Origin: Bacteroidia bacterium
Lineage (GTDB): Bacteria > Bacteroidota > Bacteroidia > Bacteroidales > F082
Assembly (NCBI GenBank): GCA_021287165.1
Contig: JAJTAY010000043.1
Location: 1 to 44,289, forward strand
Direction of reading: 5' to 3'
Length of the DNA stretch: 44,289 nt
Position 1 is the stretch's first letter; the number at the start of each line of letters is the position of its first letter. Under the pieces are notes generated by a model. The model searched no databases. It worked only from the letters and a program-made list of their open reading frames with translations, and was not told the DNA's origin. A program made the translations under genes and the position numbers. Shown one piece after another: positions 9,144 to 17,667 of this stretch.

Positions 9144-9857
9144 ATGTCAGAAAACATTGTCGAAATCCGGAATCTGGTGAAATGGTTTCCGGTGGGTAAG
9201 GGCCGGTTCACTGCCCTGGACGGCATCAACCTCTCCATCGGCCGGGGCGAGTTTACGGGCCTCATCGGCCCCAGCGGCTCGGGCAAAACCACCCTGCTCA
9301 ACATCATCGGCACTTTGGATGCCCCCAGCGAAGGGGAAGTAAAGGTGCTGGGCCGTTCAGTCGGTCAGCTTAGCACCCGCGAGGCGGCCATGCTCCGTCG
9401 CCACGAACTGGGATTTATCTTCCAGAGCTACAACCTGCTGGCAGTGCATACCGTTTACGAAAACGTGGAGTTCCCCCTGCTTTTGCTGAAAATGTCAAAG
9501 TCCGAACGCCACCAGTCGGTCATGCAGGCCCTGGAGTGGGTTGGACTGACCGACAAAATCGCCAGCAAACCTCCGTAGCTCTCGGGTGGTGAGTGCCAGC
9601 GCGTGGCCATTGCCCGTGCCATGGTGAAAAAGCCTAAGCTGGTGCTGGCCGACGAGCCAACGGCCAACCTGGATGCAGCCAACTCGCACAATATTCTCCA
9701 GACGATGTTGAAAATTAACGAGATAACCCAAACCACCTTCATCTTTGCCACGCACGACGAAAAGGTGATCGGTTATCTGCGCCGCAAAATCATCCTGAAC
9801 GATGGCAAAGTGTCCGATGATATCCTTGTTAGGCCTCAAAAAGCGGAAGTGATATGA
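9144..9857 (+). pseudogene. LolD/MacB-type ABC transporter ATPase with in-frame UAG
   Basis: The frame codes for 237 residues, the usual length for this family. Walker A GPSGSGKTT, Q-loop FIFQSYNLL, signature LSGGECQR, Walker B LVLADEPT and the H-loop FATHD are all present and correct. A TAG at 9576-9578 (codon 145) lies directly before LSGG, where this family nearly always has Gln, so CAG to TAG is the simple reading. Termination there would remove the signature, Walker B and H-loop and leave no active ATPase. The gene ends in an ATGA overlap with the first permease (9854-9857). It would energise the two FtsX-type permeases. Apart from the amber codon it shows no decay. Confidence 0.85.
9576..9578 (+). 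other. In-frame amber codon just before the ABC signature
   Basis: The frame reads KPP-TAG-LSGGECQRVAIARA. In LolD/MacB-type ATPases the residue before LSGG is normally Gln, so this is most simply CAG changed to TAG. Confidence 0.92.
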
Positions 9858-11023
9858 AAACTGCCATCAAGCTGGCCCTGCGCAACCTGCTGGGCGCCGG
9901 TCTGCGCACCTGGCTCAATGTGTTTGTGCTCAGTGTGGCCTATGTGCTGATCATCTGGATGCAGGGGCTGATTGCCGGCTGGGATCATCAGGCCAAGCGC
10001 GACATGGCAGCCTGGCAAACAGGTGCCGGGCAATATTGGCATCAACAATTTGATCCTTACGATCCGCTTACATTATCCGACAGCCATGCTCCCGTTCCGC
10101 CTGAGCTCTTGCCATCGGTGAATTCCCGTGAAGTTGTTCCTGTGCTGATGGCGCAGGCCACCATCTATCCCCATGGCAGCATGCTTCCGGTGGTGCTACG
10201 CGGATTGCCCGCCGATCAGAAGGTCTTGCAGCTGCCTACCCATAAGCTCGATACCGCCGGCTTTCCCGTGATCATCGGCAGCATGATGGCACGCACGGCA
10301 AAGCTCGGCAAGGGCGATGTGCTCACCCTTCGCTGGCGCGACCGTAATGGTACGTTTGATGCGGCGGAGGTCACAATTGCCGACATTTTCAGTTCCAACG
10401 TACCGGCAGCCGAAGCCGGACAGGTTTATCTTGAGCTGGAAACCCTTCACCGCATGCCTGGCCTGCATGGAGAGGCTACCATATTGGTTTATAGCGATGT
10501 ACATCAACCATTGACACAACTCGCAGGGTGGAATGTGAAACCTTTTGCATGGCTTAGCCGTGAGGTGGACGAGATGATCAAGACCAAATCGGTCGGCCAG
10601 AGCATCCTGTTTGGCGTGCTGCTTTTACTTGCCCTGCTTGCTGTATTCGATACGCAGGTACTGTCCATTTTTCGACGTCAACGCGAAATTGGCACCTATG
10701 TGGCACTGGGCTATACCCGCTGGCAGGTGGTAGGTCTGTTTACCGTCGAAGGCACCATGTTTGCCGTGCTTGCTGCTCTTTTTTCAATGGTTTTTGGCAT
10801 GCCGCTGCTCATGTGGCAGGCCAGAGTAGGCTGGACACTCCCGGTGGAAGCCGGCGATTTTGGCATGGCCATGGCGCAAACCCTCTACCCGGTATATAGC
10901 CTTGCGCTGGTGGCAGGCACAGTGTTGTTGGTAACCATGGCCACCGCCATCGTAAGCTACTTGCCCTCGCGAAAAATTGCAAAGATGAATCCCACTGATG
11001 CATTAAAAGGAAAGATACAATGA
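9854..11023 (+). CDS. FtsX-type ABC transporter permease, first of two
   Basis: A 389-residue inner-membrane protein with the LolC/MacB layout: one N-terminal membrane segment (about 17-40), a periplasmic domain of about 200 residues, and three C-terminal segments (about 252-275, 295-325, 350-378). The cytoplasmic loop with RRQREIGTYVALGYTRWQV is the FtsX-domain coupling region. It overlaps the ATPase gene and the next permease by 4 bp each, so the three are almost certainly made together. Likely role: half of a permease pair that extracts a lipid or lipoprotein from the outer leaflet of the inner membrane. The substrate is not known. Confidence 0.85.
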   Translation: MKTAIKLALRNLLGAGLRTWLNVFVLSVAYVLIIWMQGLIAGWDHQAKRDMAAWQTGAGQYWHQQFDPYDPLTLSDSHAPVPPELLPSVNSREVVPVLMAQATIYPHGSMLPVVLRGLPADQKVLQLPTHKLDTAGFPVIIGSMMARTAKLGKGDVLTLRWRDRNGTFDAAEVTIADIFSSNVPAAEAGQVYLELETLHRMPGLHGEATILVYSDVHQPLTQLAGWNVKPFAWLSREVDEMIKTKSVGQSILFGVLLLLALLAVFDTQVLSIFRRQREIGTYVALGYTRWQVVGLFTVEGTMFAVLAALFSMVFGMPLLMWQARVGWTLPVEAGDFGMAMAQTLYPVYSLALVAGTVLLVTMATAIVSYLPSRKIAKMNPTDALKGKIQ

Positions 11024-12294
11024 TTAAGTTTTTGATTACCGGACTGTTACGCGACCGTAGCCGTAGTCTTGTGCCTGTGCTAATCGTTACCATAGGCGTA
11101 GCTCTGACAGTATTTCTTCATGCCTACATCACCGGCTTCATGGGCGACACCATCGAAATGAACGCGCGTTTCTCTTCGGGCCATCTCAAGGTGATGACGC
11201 GCGAACTGGCCCAGAATCCCGAACTGCTGTCGCCCGAATTGGCGCTTTCGGAGGTTGATCAACTCATCATCCAAATCAGCCAAAGGTGGCCCGATACGGA
11301 ATGGGTGCCCCGTATCAATTTTGGTGCTATGATTGATGTTCCTGACAACGAAGGAAATACACGCGCCCAGGGCATTGTTGCCGGCTTAGCCCTGAAAGAT
11401 ATCGGTCCTCAGCAGAGCGAAACTCAGAGGTTGGGGCTCAGTCGCTCGCTTGTAGAAGGTCAACTGCCCACGAAACCATCTGAAGCCTTACTCAGTCATA
11501 CGCTCGCCAAAAGACTTGGACTTAAGCCGGGCGACCCCTTTACTTTGATTGGCTCCGATGCTTTTGGTGGCATGGCCATGGCCAATTTTGTGCTGTCGGG
11601 CACCATTCGCTTTGGCACCGAAGCTCTCGACCGCGCTATGGTGATTTGTCAGCTTTCGGATGTGCAACAATGGCTGCAAATGGAAAATTCGGCCACCGAA
11701 TTGCTGGGATTTTTGCCTGATGGTTTTTACAACAATCGCCATGCACTTTCAATAGCGCAATCGTTCAACGACTTACAAAACGAAAGTGACGAATTTTCCC
11801 CCTTCATGAAAGCCTTGAGCCAACAAGGCACGATGGGGCAATATGTTCAGCTCACCGAAACCTGGACTTTTCTGCTCAGTCTCATCTTCGTACTGGCCAT
11901 GTCGCTGGTGCTCTGGAATGCAGGCCTGCTGGCCGGCCTCAGGCGTTATGGAGAGATGGGACTGCGGTTGGCCATAGGCGAAGAAAAACGCCATGTTTAC
12001 TGGACACTTGTGCTCGAAGCAGTTGTTATTGGCCTTGCTGGCTCTGTCGGCGGAACGGCATTGGGCTTGTTTTTCGCATGGTTGCTGCAAACCTATGGTC
12101 TGGACATTACAGGCCTTATGCAGGGGTCTGCCGTCATGTTTCCCGATGTAATACGAGCGCGTATAACAACGGCTGATTACTACATCGGCTACCTGCCGGG
12201 CGTGGTTTCGACAGTGATTGGGGCCATGCTGGCCGGTTTAGCCGTTTTCCGCCGTCAGACGGCAAAATTGTTTAAGGAACTTGAAGTTGGGTAA
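11020..12294 (+). CDS. FtsX-type ABC transporter permease, second of two
   Basis: 424 residues with one N-terminal membrane segment (about 14-40, LVPVLIVTIGVALTVFL), a large periplasmic region, and three C-terminal segments starting about 290, 335 and 385. The FtsX coupling loop appears as LRRYGEMGLRLAIGEEKRHV. The start overlaps the first permease (ATGA at 11020-11023). With its partner it resembles the LolC/LolE heterodimer, but sequence alone does not show that it is the housekeeping Lol system. The frame is intact, in contrast to the ATPase gene of the same operon. Confidence 0.85.
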   Translation: MIKFLITGLLRDRSRSLVPVLIVTIGVALTVFLHAYITGFMGDTIEMNARFSSGHLKVMTRELAQNPELLSPELALSEVDQLIIQISQRWPDTEWVPRINFGAMIDVPDNEGNTRAQGIVAGLALKDIGPQQSETQRLGLSRSLVEGQLPTKPSEALLSHTLAKRLGLKPGDPFTLIGSDAFGGMAMANFVLSGTIRFGTEALDRAMVICQLSDVQQWLQMENSATELLGFLPDGFYNNRHALSIAQSFNDLQNESDEFSPFMKALSQQGTMGQYVQLTETWTFLLSLIFVLAMSLVLWNAGLLAGLRRYGEMGLRLAIGEEKRHVYWTLVLEAVVIGLAGSVGGTALGLFFAWLLQTYGLDITGLMQGSAVMFPDVIRARITTADYYIGYLPGVVSTVIGAMLAGLAVFRRQTAKLFKELEVG

Positions 12295-12311
12295 TTTTTA
12301 ATGTATTCAAA

Positions 12312-13043
12312 ATGAGAAAGATACTATTTGTTTTTGCCACCATTGCTTCATTAAATACGGGTAAGGCGCAGGAGGCAGTTGAGATTTTAAAAAAGGTTGA
12401 AGCGAATATGTCGTCCGAAAACAGGGTGATGACCACCGAAATGACCATCAAGGGGAAGCGGGCCAGCCGCACCCTGGAGGCTAAAACCTGGGCAGTGGGC
12501 AGCACCAAATCGTTTACCGAATATCTTGCTCCGGCTGCCGAGCGTGGCACCAAAATGCTCAAAATCAACGACCAGCTTTGGATGTATTCGCCTCAGGCCG
12601 ACCGCACTGTTCAAATCAGCGGGCACATGCTCCGCCAGTCGGTCATGGGTAGCGATCTCTCGTACGAAGACATGATGGAAGACCGTAGGCTAACCGATAT
12701 CTACGATGCCAAATTGATTGGAAACGAAGAGATAAACGGCCGCAAGGTGTTTGTGCTCGAACTCACCGCAAAAGTGGCCGATGTGGCCTATCAGCGACAG
12801 ATGATGTGGGTGGATGACGGGCGTTTTGTGCCACTCCGGCAGGAAATGTATGCCCGTAGTGGCAGCTTGCTGCGCCGCATGGAAACCCTGGAGGTTCGTC
12901 AAATTGGCCGTCGTTGGTTTCCGGTGGAAATGATTTATCGCGACATGCTCAGGCAGGGTGATGGTACGGTGTTCAGAATCAAAGAAATCAGCTTCGACCA
13001 GCCCATACCCGAAAGTGTATTTTCGAGGGCGGCGCTGAAGTGA
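12312..13043 (+). CDS. LolA-like outer-membrane lipoprotein-sorting protein
   Basis: 243 residues: signal peptide (about 1-19, ending GKAQ), then a LolA-like fold of the PF17131 type. Family marks are LWMYSPQADRTVQISG and SVMGSDLSYEDMMEDRR, followed by beta-rich segments to the C-terminus. Members are periplasmic and are often encoded next to ABC or RND-type exporters and a TetR regulator, as here. Inference: it accepts a hydrophobic substrate from the FtsX pair and carries it to the outer membrane. It follows the permease gene by 17 bp and is the last gene of the operon. The frame is intact. Confidence 0.85.
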   Translation: MRKILFVFATIASLNTGKAQEAVEILKKVEANMSSENRVMTTEMTIKGKRASRTLEAKTWAVGSTKSFTEYLAPAAERGTKMLKINDQLWMYSPQADRTVQISGHMLRQSVMGSDLSYEDMMEDRRLTDIYDAKLIGNEEINGRKVFVLELTAKVADVAYQRQMMWVDDGRFVPLRQEMYARSGSLLRRMETLEVRQIGRRWFPVEMIYRDMLRQGDGTVFRIKEISFDQPIPESVFSRAALK

Positions 13044-13088
13044 TGGATGTGTTTCGGAAAGATAATTAAGGAAGGAATAAAGTTATTG

Positions 13089-13733
13089 TCAGATTTCCCC
13101 CTCCCACTCCCTGTAAAACTCATCGAGCCAACGCAGCATGAATATGTGACGCTCTTCTGCCAGTCGCCGGGCCGATTTGGTGTTCATCATGTCCTTGAGC
13201 AACAAAAGTTTTTCATAAAAGTGGCCGATGGTGGAAGCATCCGTATTGCTATTGCCGAAAAAGGCTTCTGCTTCGGCCCTGGTTTCAAAGTTCAGAAAAG
13301 GCCGCTTCTTAAATCCGCCATAACTGAATGCCCGGGCAATCCCGATTGCACCAATTGCATCGAGGCGATCGGCATCCTGAACCACCTGAAATTCAATGGT
13401 TTTGTTGCCTGTGAAATGGGCAGAGTGCCTGAACGACATGTTCCGGACGATGTACATCACCTGTTCGATAAGCGAAGCTGATGCTCCAATCTGTTGTAGA
13501 AATGCAACGATCTCGGCCTCAATAGCTTCGGCCCGGTCGGTAAGCTTGGTGTCGGTCAGGTCGTGCAGCAGGGCCGCGAGGGCCACCGTTGTTTCGTCCG
13601 CATTTTCGCTTTTGGCCAGATGCATGGCTGTTTTGTACACCCGCTGGATATGCCACCAGTCGTGCCCGCTCTCGGCTTCCGTGAGCCTGGCCTGTACCCA
13701 GCTTTTTGTTTTTTCGATGAGGTTTTCCGGCAT
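13089..13733 (-). CDS. HD-domain phosphohydrolase (YedJ/YpgQ-like)
   Basis: 214 residues. The HD metal site is visible as HDWWHIQRV, ALLHDL and the later DADRLDAIGAIGIAR, the pattern of the YedJ/YpgQ group, which act on nucleotides or pyrophosphate-type substrates. I took ATG 13733; a GTG one codon upstream (13736) would overlap the kinase stop as GTGA. It lies immediately downstream of the kinase gene and is probably co-translated with it. Its true substrate cannot be read from the sequence. Confidence 0.82.
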   Translation of the reverse strand: MPENLIEKTKSWVQARLTEAESGHDWWHIQRVYKTAMHLAKSENADETTVALAALLHDLTDTKLTDRAEAIEAEIVAFLQQIGASASLIEQVMYIVRNMSFRHSAHFTGNKTIEFQVVQDADRLDAIGAIGIARAFSYGGFKKRPFLNFETRAEAEAFFGNSNTDASTIGHFYEKLLLLKDMMNTKSARRLAEERHIFMLRWLDEFYREWEGEI

Positions 13734-14230
13734 CACTCGTTGAGGTATGCAATAATTTGTTGCAGGTCAATGGGTTGACATCCGTTTACTACAAGACACT
13801 CCTGACTTTCGGGTGTCTGGCCAAACCTGAGGTAACTCTGCCAGATGTGCTCCACATACCATTCGGGTTCGATGCCCCAGCGGTCGTCGGCCGACTTTCT
13901 TTTGATAAAGGTAGGCTTGTCGATCTCGATAAAGATGCATTTGTCGAACAGCCTGCGGGTTTCGCTGTCCCATAGCACCATCAGGCCTTCGACGATGACG
14001 TATTGGTTTCGCCCTGCTTCGGCAACGATGGCCTGACGAAATTTCTCATGGTCAATCGAATCGGGGTGTTCCCAGTCAATATGGTCTTTTACTGCCGGAA
14101 TTGCTTCAGGATCGCGCACAAAGTCGTCTTGGCACAGCACCGTGCTCAGGTTTGCGCCCAGGGCTGCACGCAGCTTGCCGGCAAGCGTGCTTTTTCCTGC
14201 CTGACTCACACCGGCAATGGCAACAATCAT
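13733..14230 (-). CDS. Small P-loop kinase, uridine kinase / nicotinamide riboside kinase-like
   Basis: 165 residues with a Walker A GVSQAGKST, a DDF motif after strand 2, IDWEHPDSID in the substrate region, and YVIVEGLMV before the lid region with KRKSADDR. This is the layout of the NRK/uridine kinase group, at the short end of its length range. Start ATG 14230 overlaps the stop of the upstream lipoprotein gene (ATGA), and its own stop overlaps the HD gene. Pairing with an HD hydrolase hints at nucleotide or cofactor salvage, but the substrate is an open question. Confidence 0.75.
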   Translation of the reverse strand: MIVAIAGVSQAGKSTLAGKLRAALGANLSTVLCQDDFVRDPEAIPAVKDHIDWEHPDSIDHEKFRQAIVAEAGRNQYVIVEGLMVLWDSETRRLFDKCIFIEIDKPTFIKRKSADDRWGIEPEWYVEHIWQSYLRFGQTPESQECLVVNGCQPIDLQQIIAYLNE

Positions 14231-15753
14231 TTTCGTTTGAGGTTTAGGATTCCTTTCGGAAGGTCGCCCTGTGAGGGGACAAATTGATATGCGCCCAGGT
14301 CGGGCAGGGGTAAGCGGCTGTTTCCCCTGATGTCGAAGGGGATCATTTGACCAAATTCGGCTTTACCTTTTCCGATGACCGGCGAGAGGGTGTCGGGCCG
14401 GTAGTCGAATTTTGGATAGTCTTTGAATTTCGGGTCTTGATTTCGAATTACATTGATATAGTTGGCGTTGTTGGGTGTTTGCCTTTTTGTTTTCAACAAG
14501 CAATGATCAAAAACATAGACGCTGTCAGCCCCCGCAACCAATTCTTTGCCGATTTCTTCATCCATAGATCCGTAAACAATGCTGTTGCCCCACTCCATGT
14601 TGAGTGGGATAGGAAATGGGCGGTTGAGGCTGTCGGGCAGGAAGTTGTTGAAAAACAGCCCTGGCGTATTGCGTACGCCAAGTGACCAGTTATTGGCCAA
14701 TGTAGTGTGGATAAATCGATATGCCCCGCCTCCTGTGAGGGCCACGCCATAGTTTCCGCAGTTGGCAATCACAAGATTGGCGGCATCCACGGCAAAAAGT
14801 CGGGTGAAAAGGCCTATGCCGGTATGATTTTCAATGATGGTATTGGTGATGGTGAGCTGGTTTTGTGTAGGACGCAAAAATGATTCCACCTGCAAACCGA
14901 TGAAGCCGTTGCGGATGATGGCGTAGTCAATTTCGTGGTTGTGGCCCTGGCGCCCTTCCATAAGCCAGATGCGATCCCATTGGCCGGGGATGTTGCGGTA
15001 GTCGGGATCGAGGCGGTCGCCTTGAAAGATTACTGGATTTTCGCGGGTGCCTCTCACTTTCAGCACACCGTTCACATAAGCCCATAAGCCCGATTTGTCG
15101 TGAAAATGCACGCGTGCACCTTCCTCAACAATCAAAGTACCATAACTGTCGATAAGGGCATACCCATAGATTACATAAGGTTTACCTGCTGTCCATATAA
15201 CCGTCTGATTACTGTCGGCCACTATCTTAAACTTCGGAAATCCCGCAACCTGCTGATCAGCAAGAATATAGTTGGCGTCCTGTCCCCAGGCTACAAGCTT
15301 AACTTTTTGTTCGTTTCCATTGAAGTTAAACACGAGTTCGTCATCTTCCACAAATGGATTGTTTTCGTTTCGGGGGTCGATGGTTACTTTCACAAATACA
15401 AAAATGCTGTCGCGGGGGGCAATCTCCACGTTATTGACACTGAGACCCGGGATGCCGTCAACGTTCATTCTGAAGGGGGATGATCCACCCCGCGAGAGGC
15501 TGATATTGGCAATGCGAACCCGTTTTCCGCTGTTATTGTAAACCATCAGCGGTTTGGTGATGCTTCCGAGGCTGGTGAAAACGGTATCAAACAGCACAGT
15601 GTCGTTCGAAAATTCCAGCTTAAGCGAAGGGTCGCTGCTGATGGGGTCTTCCTTCAGGCAGGATGAAACAAGCAGCAATAGCAGCATCAGTTGAAAAAAA
15701 ACATAAACAGGCCTGATGCGAAACAACCCGGAAGGGATTTTTAATAAAACCAT
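14227..15753 (-). CDS. Lipoprotein with right-handed beta-helix repeats
   Basis: 508 residues. A signal peptide ends in the lipobox LVSSC (Cys32), so it should be lipid-anchored. The N-terminal part (about 45-155) is Ig-like, and the rest is a right-handed parallel beta-helix of the pectate-lyase type (short repeats such as GTLIVEEGARVHFHDKSGLW and NTIIENHTGIGLF). This architecture is common in Bacteroidota surface lipoproteins of unknown function. A -7-like TACCTTTG lies at 15758-15765, only 4 bp before the ATG, so the mRNA may be almost leaderless or the true start slightly downstream. No catalytic motif was recognised. Confidence 0.8.
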   Translation of the reverse strand: MVLLKIPSGLFRIRPVYVFFQLMLLLLLVSSCLKEDPISSDPSLKLEFSNDTVLFDTVFTSLGSITKPLMVYNNSGKRVRIANISLSRGGSSPFRMNVDGIPGLSVNNVEIAPRDSIFVFVKVTIDPRNENNPFVEDDELVFNFNGNEQKVKLVAWGQDANYILADQQVAGFPKFKIVADSNQTVIWTAGKPYVIYGYALIDSYGTLIVEEGARVHFHDKSGLWAYVNGVLKVRGTRENPVIFQGDRLDPDYRNIPGQWDRIWLMEGRQGHNHEIDYAIIRNGFIGLQVESFLRPTQNQLTITNTIIENHTGIGLFTRLFAVDAANLVIANCGNYGVALTGGGAYRFIHTTLANNWSLGVRNTPGLFFNNFLPDSLNRPFPIPLNMEWGNSIVYGSMDEEIGKELVAGADSVYVFDHCLLKTKRQTPNNANYINVIRNQDPKFKDYPKFDYRPDTLSPVIGKGKAEFGQMIPFDIRGNSRLPLPDLGAYQFVPSQGDLPKGILNLKRK

Positions 15754-15757
15754 GCGA

Positions 15758-15765
15758 CAAAGGTA
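15758..15765 (-). promoter_or_regulatory. -7-like box before the beta-helix lipoprotein gene
   Basis: TACCTTTG on the minus strand is a perfect TAnnTTTG match. No TTTG or TTG is seen at the expected distance upstream, and the gap to the ATG (4 bp) is unusually short, so confidence is limited. Confidence 0.4.
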
Positions 15766-15802
15766 GACAGATTCCCATTACGCTTATCCGGCACGAATAT
15801 TG

Positions 15803-15810
15803 TACCTTCG
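15803..15810 (+). promoter_or_regulatory. -7-like box before the small outer-membrane protein gene
   Basis: TACCTTCG differs at one base from TAnnTTTG and lies 34 bp before ATG 15845. There is no clear -33 element. Confidence 0.35.
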
Positions 15811-15844
15811 GGCAGCAAAACCTCAGGAAAATCTTTTCGCTGAT

Positions 15845-16444
15845 ATGAAAGTAAGGTTGCTGTTTGTTCTCCTTTTGCTCGCGGCCATTGGCCAGGTTTA
15901 TGCCCAGTCGCGGCCGCTTTTCCCCGAAACACCCGACTTCGACCGCAAGTGGGTGCTGGGTGGCGATTTCGGTATGGGTTTTTCTTCAACAGGCTCGTCC
16001 ATTCTTATTGCCCCGCAACTGGGATATAAAATAAACCCCGATTGGGAAGCAGGTATAAGGCTGACTTATAATTACCGCAGCTACCGCTGGCAGGAACAGC
16101 GCATCCGCACGCACGACAGGGCTGCAGGCATTTTCACCAATTATGAAGTATGGCGGGGATTTTTTGCTCATGCCGAAACCGAATGGCTGCAGTATACACC
16201 AGTTTACATCACCGGAATCCCGACCTGGCTCGAAAAAGGCGATCCGCGAATGTTCAACAGTATTTTCCTTGGCGGGGGATACCGCCAATATTACAGCACT
16301 TCGGGATATGCCTATCTGTTGCTGCTCTACAACCTCAACGATAGTTACGATTCGCCCTACAATAATCCCATCATCAGGGCAGGAGTGGCTTTTGGTTTAG
16401 GCAAGCCCCGCACTCAGGCCGGGAAGATCAGGACATACAGGTAA
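15845..16444 (+). CDS. Small outer-membrane beta-barrel protein
   Basis: 199 residues from ATG 15845 with a clear signal peptide (about 1-20, ending VYAQ). The mature part alternates polar and aromatic residues in short strands (for example GYKINPDWEAGIRLTYNYRS and FLGGGYRQYYS), as in 8-stranded outer-membrane barrels common in Bacteroidota. An in-frame ATG at 15800 is less likely because it overlaps the candidate -7 box and would put charged residues before the signal peptide. The last 31 bp overlap the 3' end of the convergent NRAMP gene. Function unknown. Confidence 0.75.
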   Translation: MKVRLLFVLLLLAAIGQVYAQSRPLFPETPDFDRKWVLGGDFGMGFSSTGSSILIAPQLGYKINPDWEAGIRLTYNYRSYRWQEQRIRTHDRAAGIFTNYEVWRGFFAHAETEWLQYTPVYITGIPTWLEKGDPRMFNSIFLGGGYRQYYSTSGYAYLLLLYNLNDSYDSPYNNPIIRAGVAFGLGKPRTQAGKIRTYR

Positions 16445-17664
16445 AACAGGGTAAAAGCCGAAAGCATTATCAATCCCGCCCAGGCCCAGACTTTGAGAAA
16501 TATTCCCGGACGAAATTCCGATGGTATGGCTTTAGAATAAATAATCCTGTAATTCAGATAAGCCAAAAAAGGAGCGGTTACGAAAGAAATACTGGTAGCC
16601 AGATCGACCATTGTTCGCATGCTCCGTCCTGAAATTTTCAGCAATATAAGCGCCGAAGTGGCCAGCACAAGCATCCACATAAAGTATTGAAGCTGAGGCT
16701 TGAAGGTTAATTTCGCGTCACTCAGTCTTCTGAAACATTCAACAAGGGTGCGCGGAATGGCGTCGAGAACGGTGATAGTAGTGCTGAACATGGTGGTGAG
16801 GGCAGCAATGGCAATAACGGGATATGCCCAATGCCCAATGGTTTGGGTGTACATCCCTACCAGCTTCTCGGCAAAAGCTGCCCCGCCGGCCGGCATGGCT
16901 TCGCCGGTGCCATACATCACCAATGCCCCAAGCGCAAGGAAAAAGGCCGCCACGATCATGGTGCCGAAATAGCCGATGCGATATTCAAGGAGCACCTCCC
17001 TGAGCGTTGGTTTAAACCCAAGGTTTTCGAACTTGGCCTGCGACCAGATGGAGGTCCAAACCACGATGTCAACAGGGGCTGGCATCCACCCTATAAAAGC
17101 AACCAAAAACAAAATATGAGTGCGATTCGACCAGTCGAAGGTGCTGGAAATCATCGTTTCTCCCTGCCAGCGCCCCAGCGCAACAATCACCGCCACCACA
17201 GTTGATATGGTCAGAAGCAGGATAACCACTTTGATGAGGCTGTCGAGCATTTTAAATTTTCCCACAACCAACAGGATAAGGGTTACGATGGTAATGGCCA
17301 CACTCATATCGAAGTCAGACCATTGGGCCCCAAAAATATTGTTCGACAATCCCGCAGTCACAATGGTCAGAGCGGCCTGAATAGGCGCCATGGTAACGAG
17401 GGTCATGCCCAGAAAAAGAATCAAAATCCACTTTCCTGCTTCTGCATAGGCATCCACAAGATTGCCGCCACGGGCCAGCACGTAGCGGCTGCCCATTTCG
17501 AAAAAAGGATATTTGAAAATATTGGTAATCAGCAAAATTCCCAGCAACTCAAACCCGAACTCAGCGCCTGCCCTTGTCGATTGCACCAGATGCGAGACCC
17601 CTATAGCCGCTCCCGCATAGAGCATTCCGGGCCCCAACAGCCGAAAAAAACGATGTTTTATCAT
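16414..17664 (-). CDS. NRAMP-family membrane transporter lacking the usual metal-binding motif
   Basis: 416 residues with about 11 membrane segments and the NRAMP order of loops (LGPGMLYAG at the start, FEMGSRYVLARG after segment 2, TPTAPFL-like end region ATSISFVTAPFLAYLNYR). In canonical NRAMP manganese/iron transporters segment 1 has DPGN and segment 6 has MPH. Here the aligned positions read GVSH and MPA, so the ligands Asp and Asn are gone and only Met-Pro remains. It may carry another ion (compare the NRAMP-related magnesium transporters) or another small substrate. It is the last gene of the TPR-ALDH-DUF368-aroE operon, 3 bp after aroE. Its stop region overlaps the convergent gene by 31 bp. 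Confidence 0.8.
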   Translation of the reverse strand: MIKHRFFRLLGPGMLYAGAAIGVSHLVQSTRAGAEFGFELLGILLITNIFKYPFFEMGSRYVLARGGNLVDAYAEAGKWILILFLGMTLVTMAPIQAALTIVTAGLSNNIFGAQWSDFDMSVAITIVTLILLVVGKFKMLDSLIKVVILLLTISTVVAVIVALGRWQGETMISSTFDWSNRTHILFLVAFIGWMPAPVDIVVWTSIWSQAKFENLGFKPTLREVLLEYRIGYFGTMIVAAFFLALGALVMYGTGEAMPAGGAAFAEKLVGMYTQTIGHWAYPVIAIAALTTMFSTTITVLDAIPRTLVECFRRLSDAKLTFKPQLQYFMWMLVLATSALILLKISGRSMRTMVDLATSISFVTAPFLAYLNYRIIYSKAIPSEFRPGIFLKVWAWAGLIMLSAFTLFYLYVLIFPA

Positions 17665-17667
17665 GGC

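Noticed and set aside
8001..9857. Use of an alternative genetic code (UAG as Gln) in this genome
   Set aside because: UAG ends hutI, pruA and the RAYT gene at natural protein ends, and other genes have no internal UAG, so only a local effect is possible.
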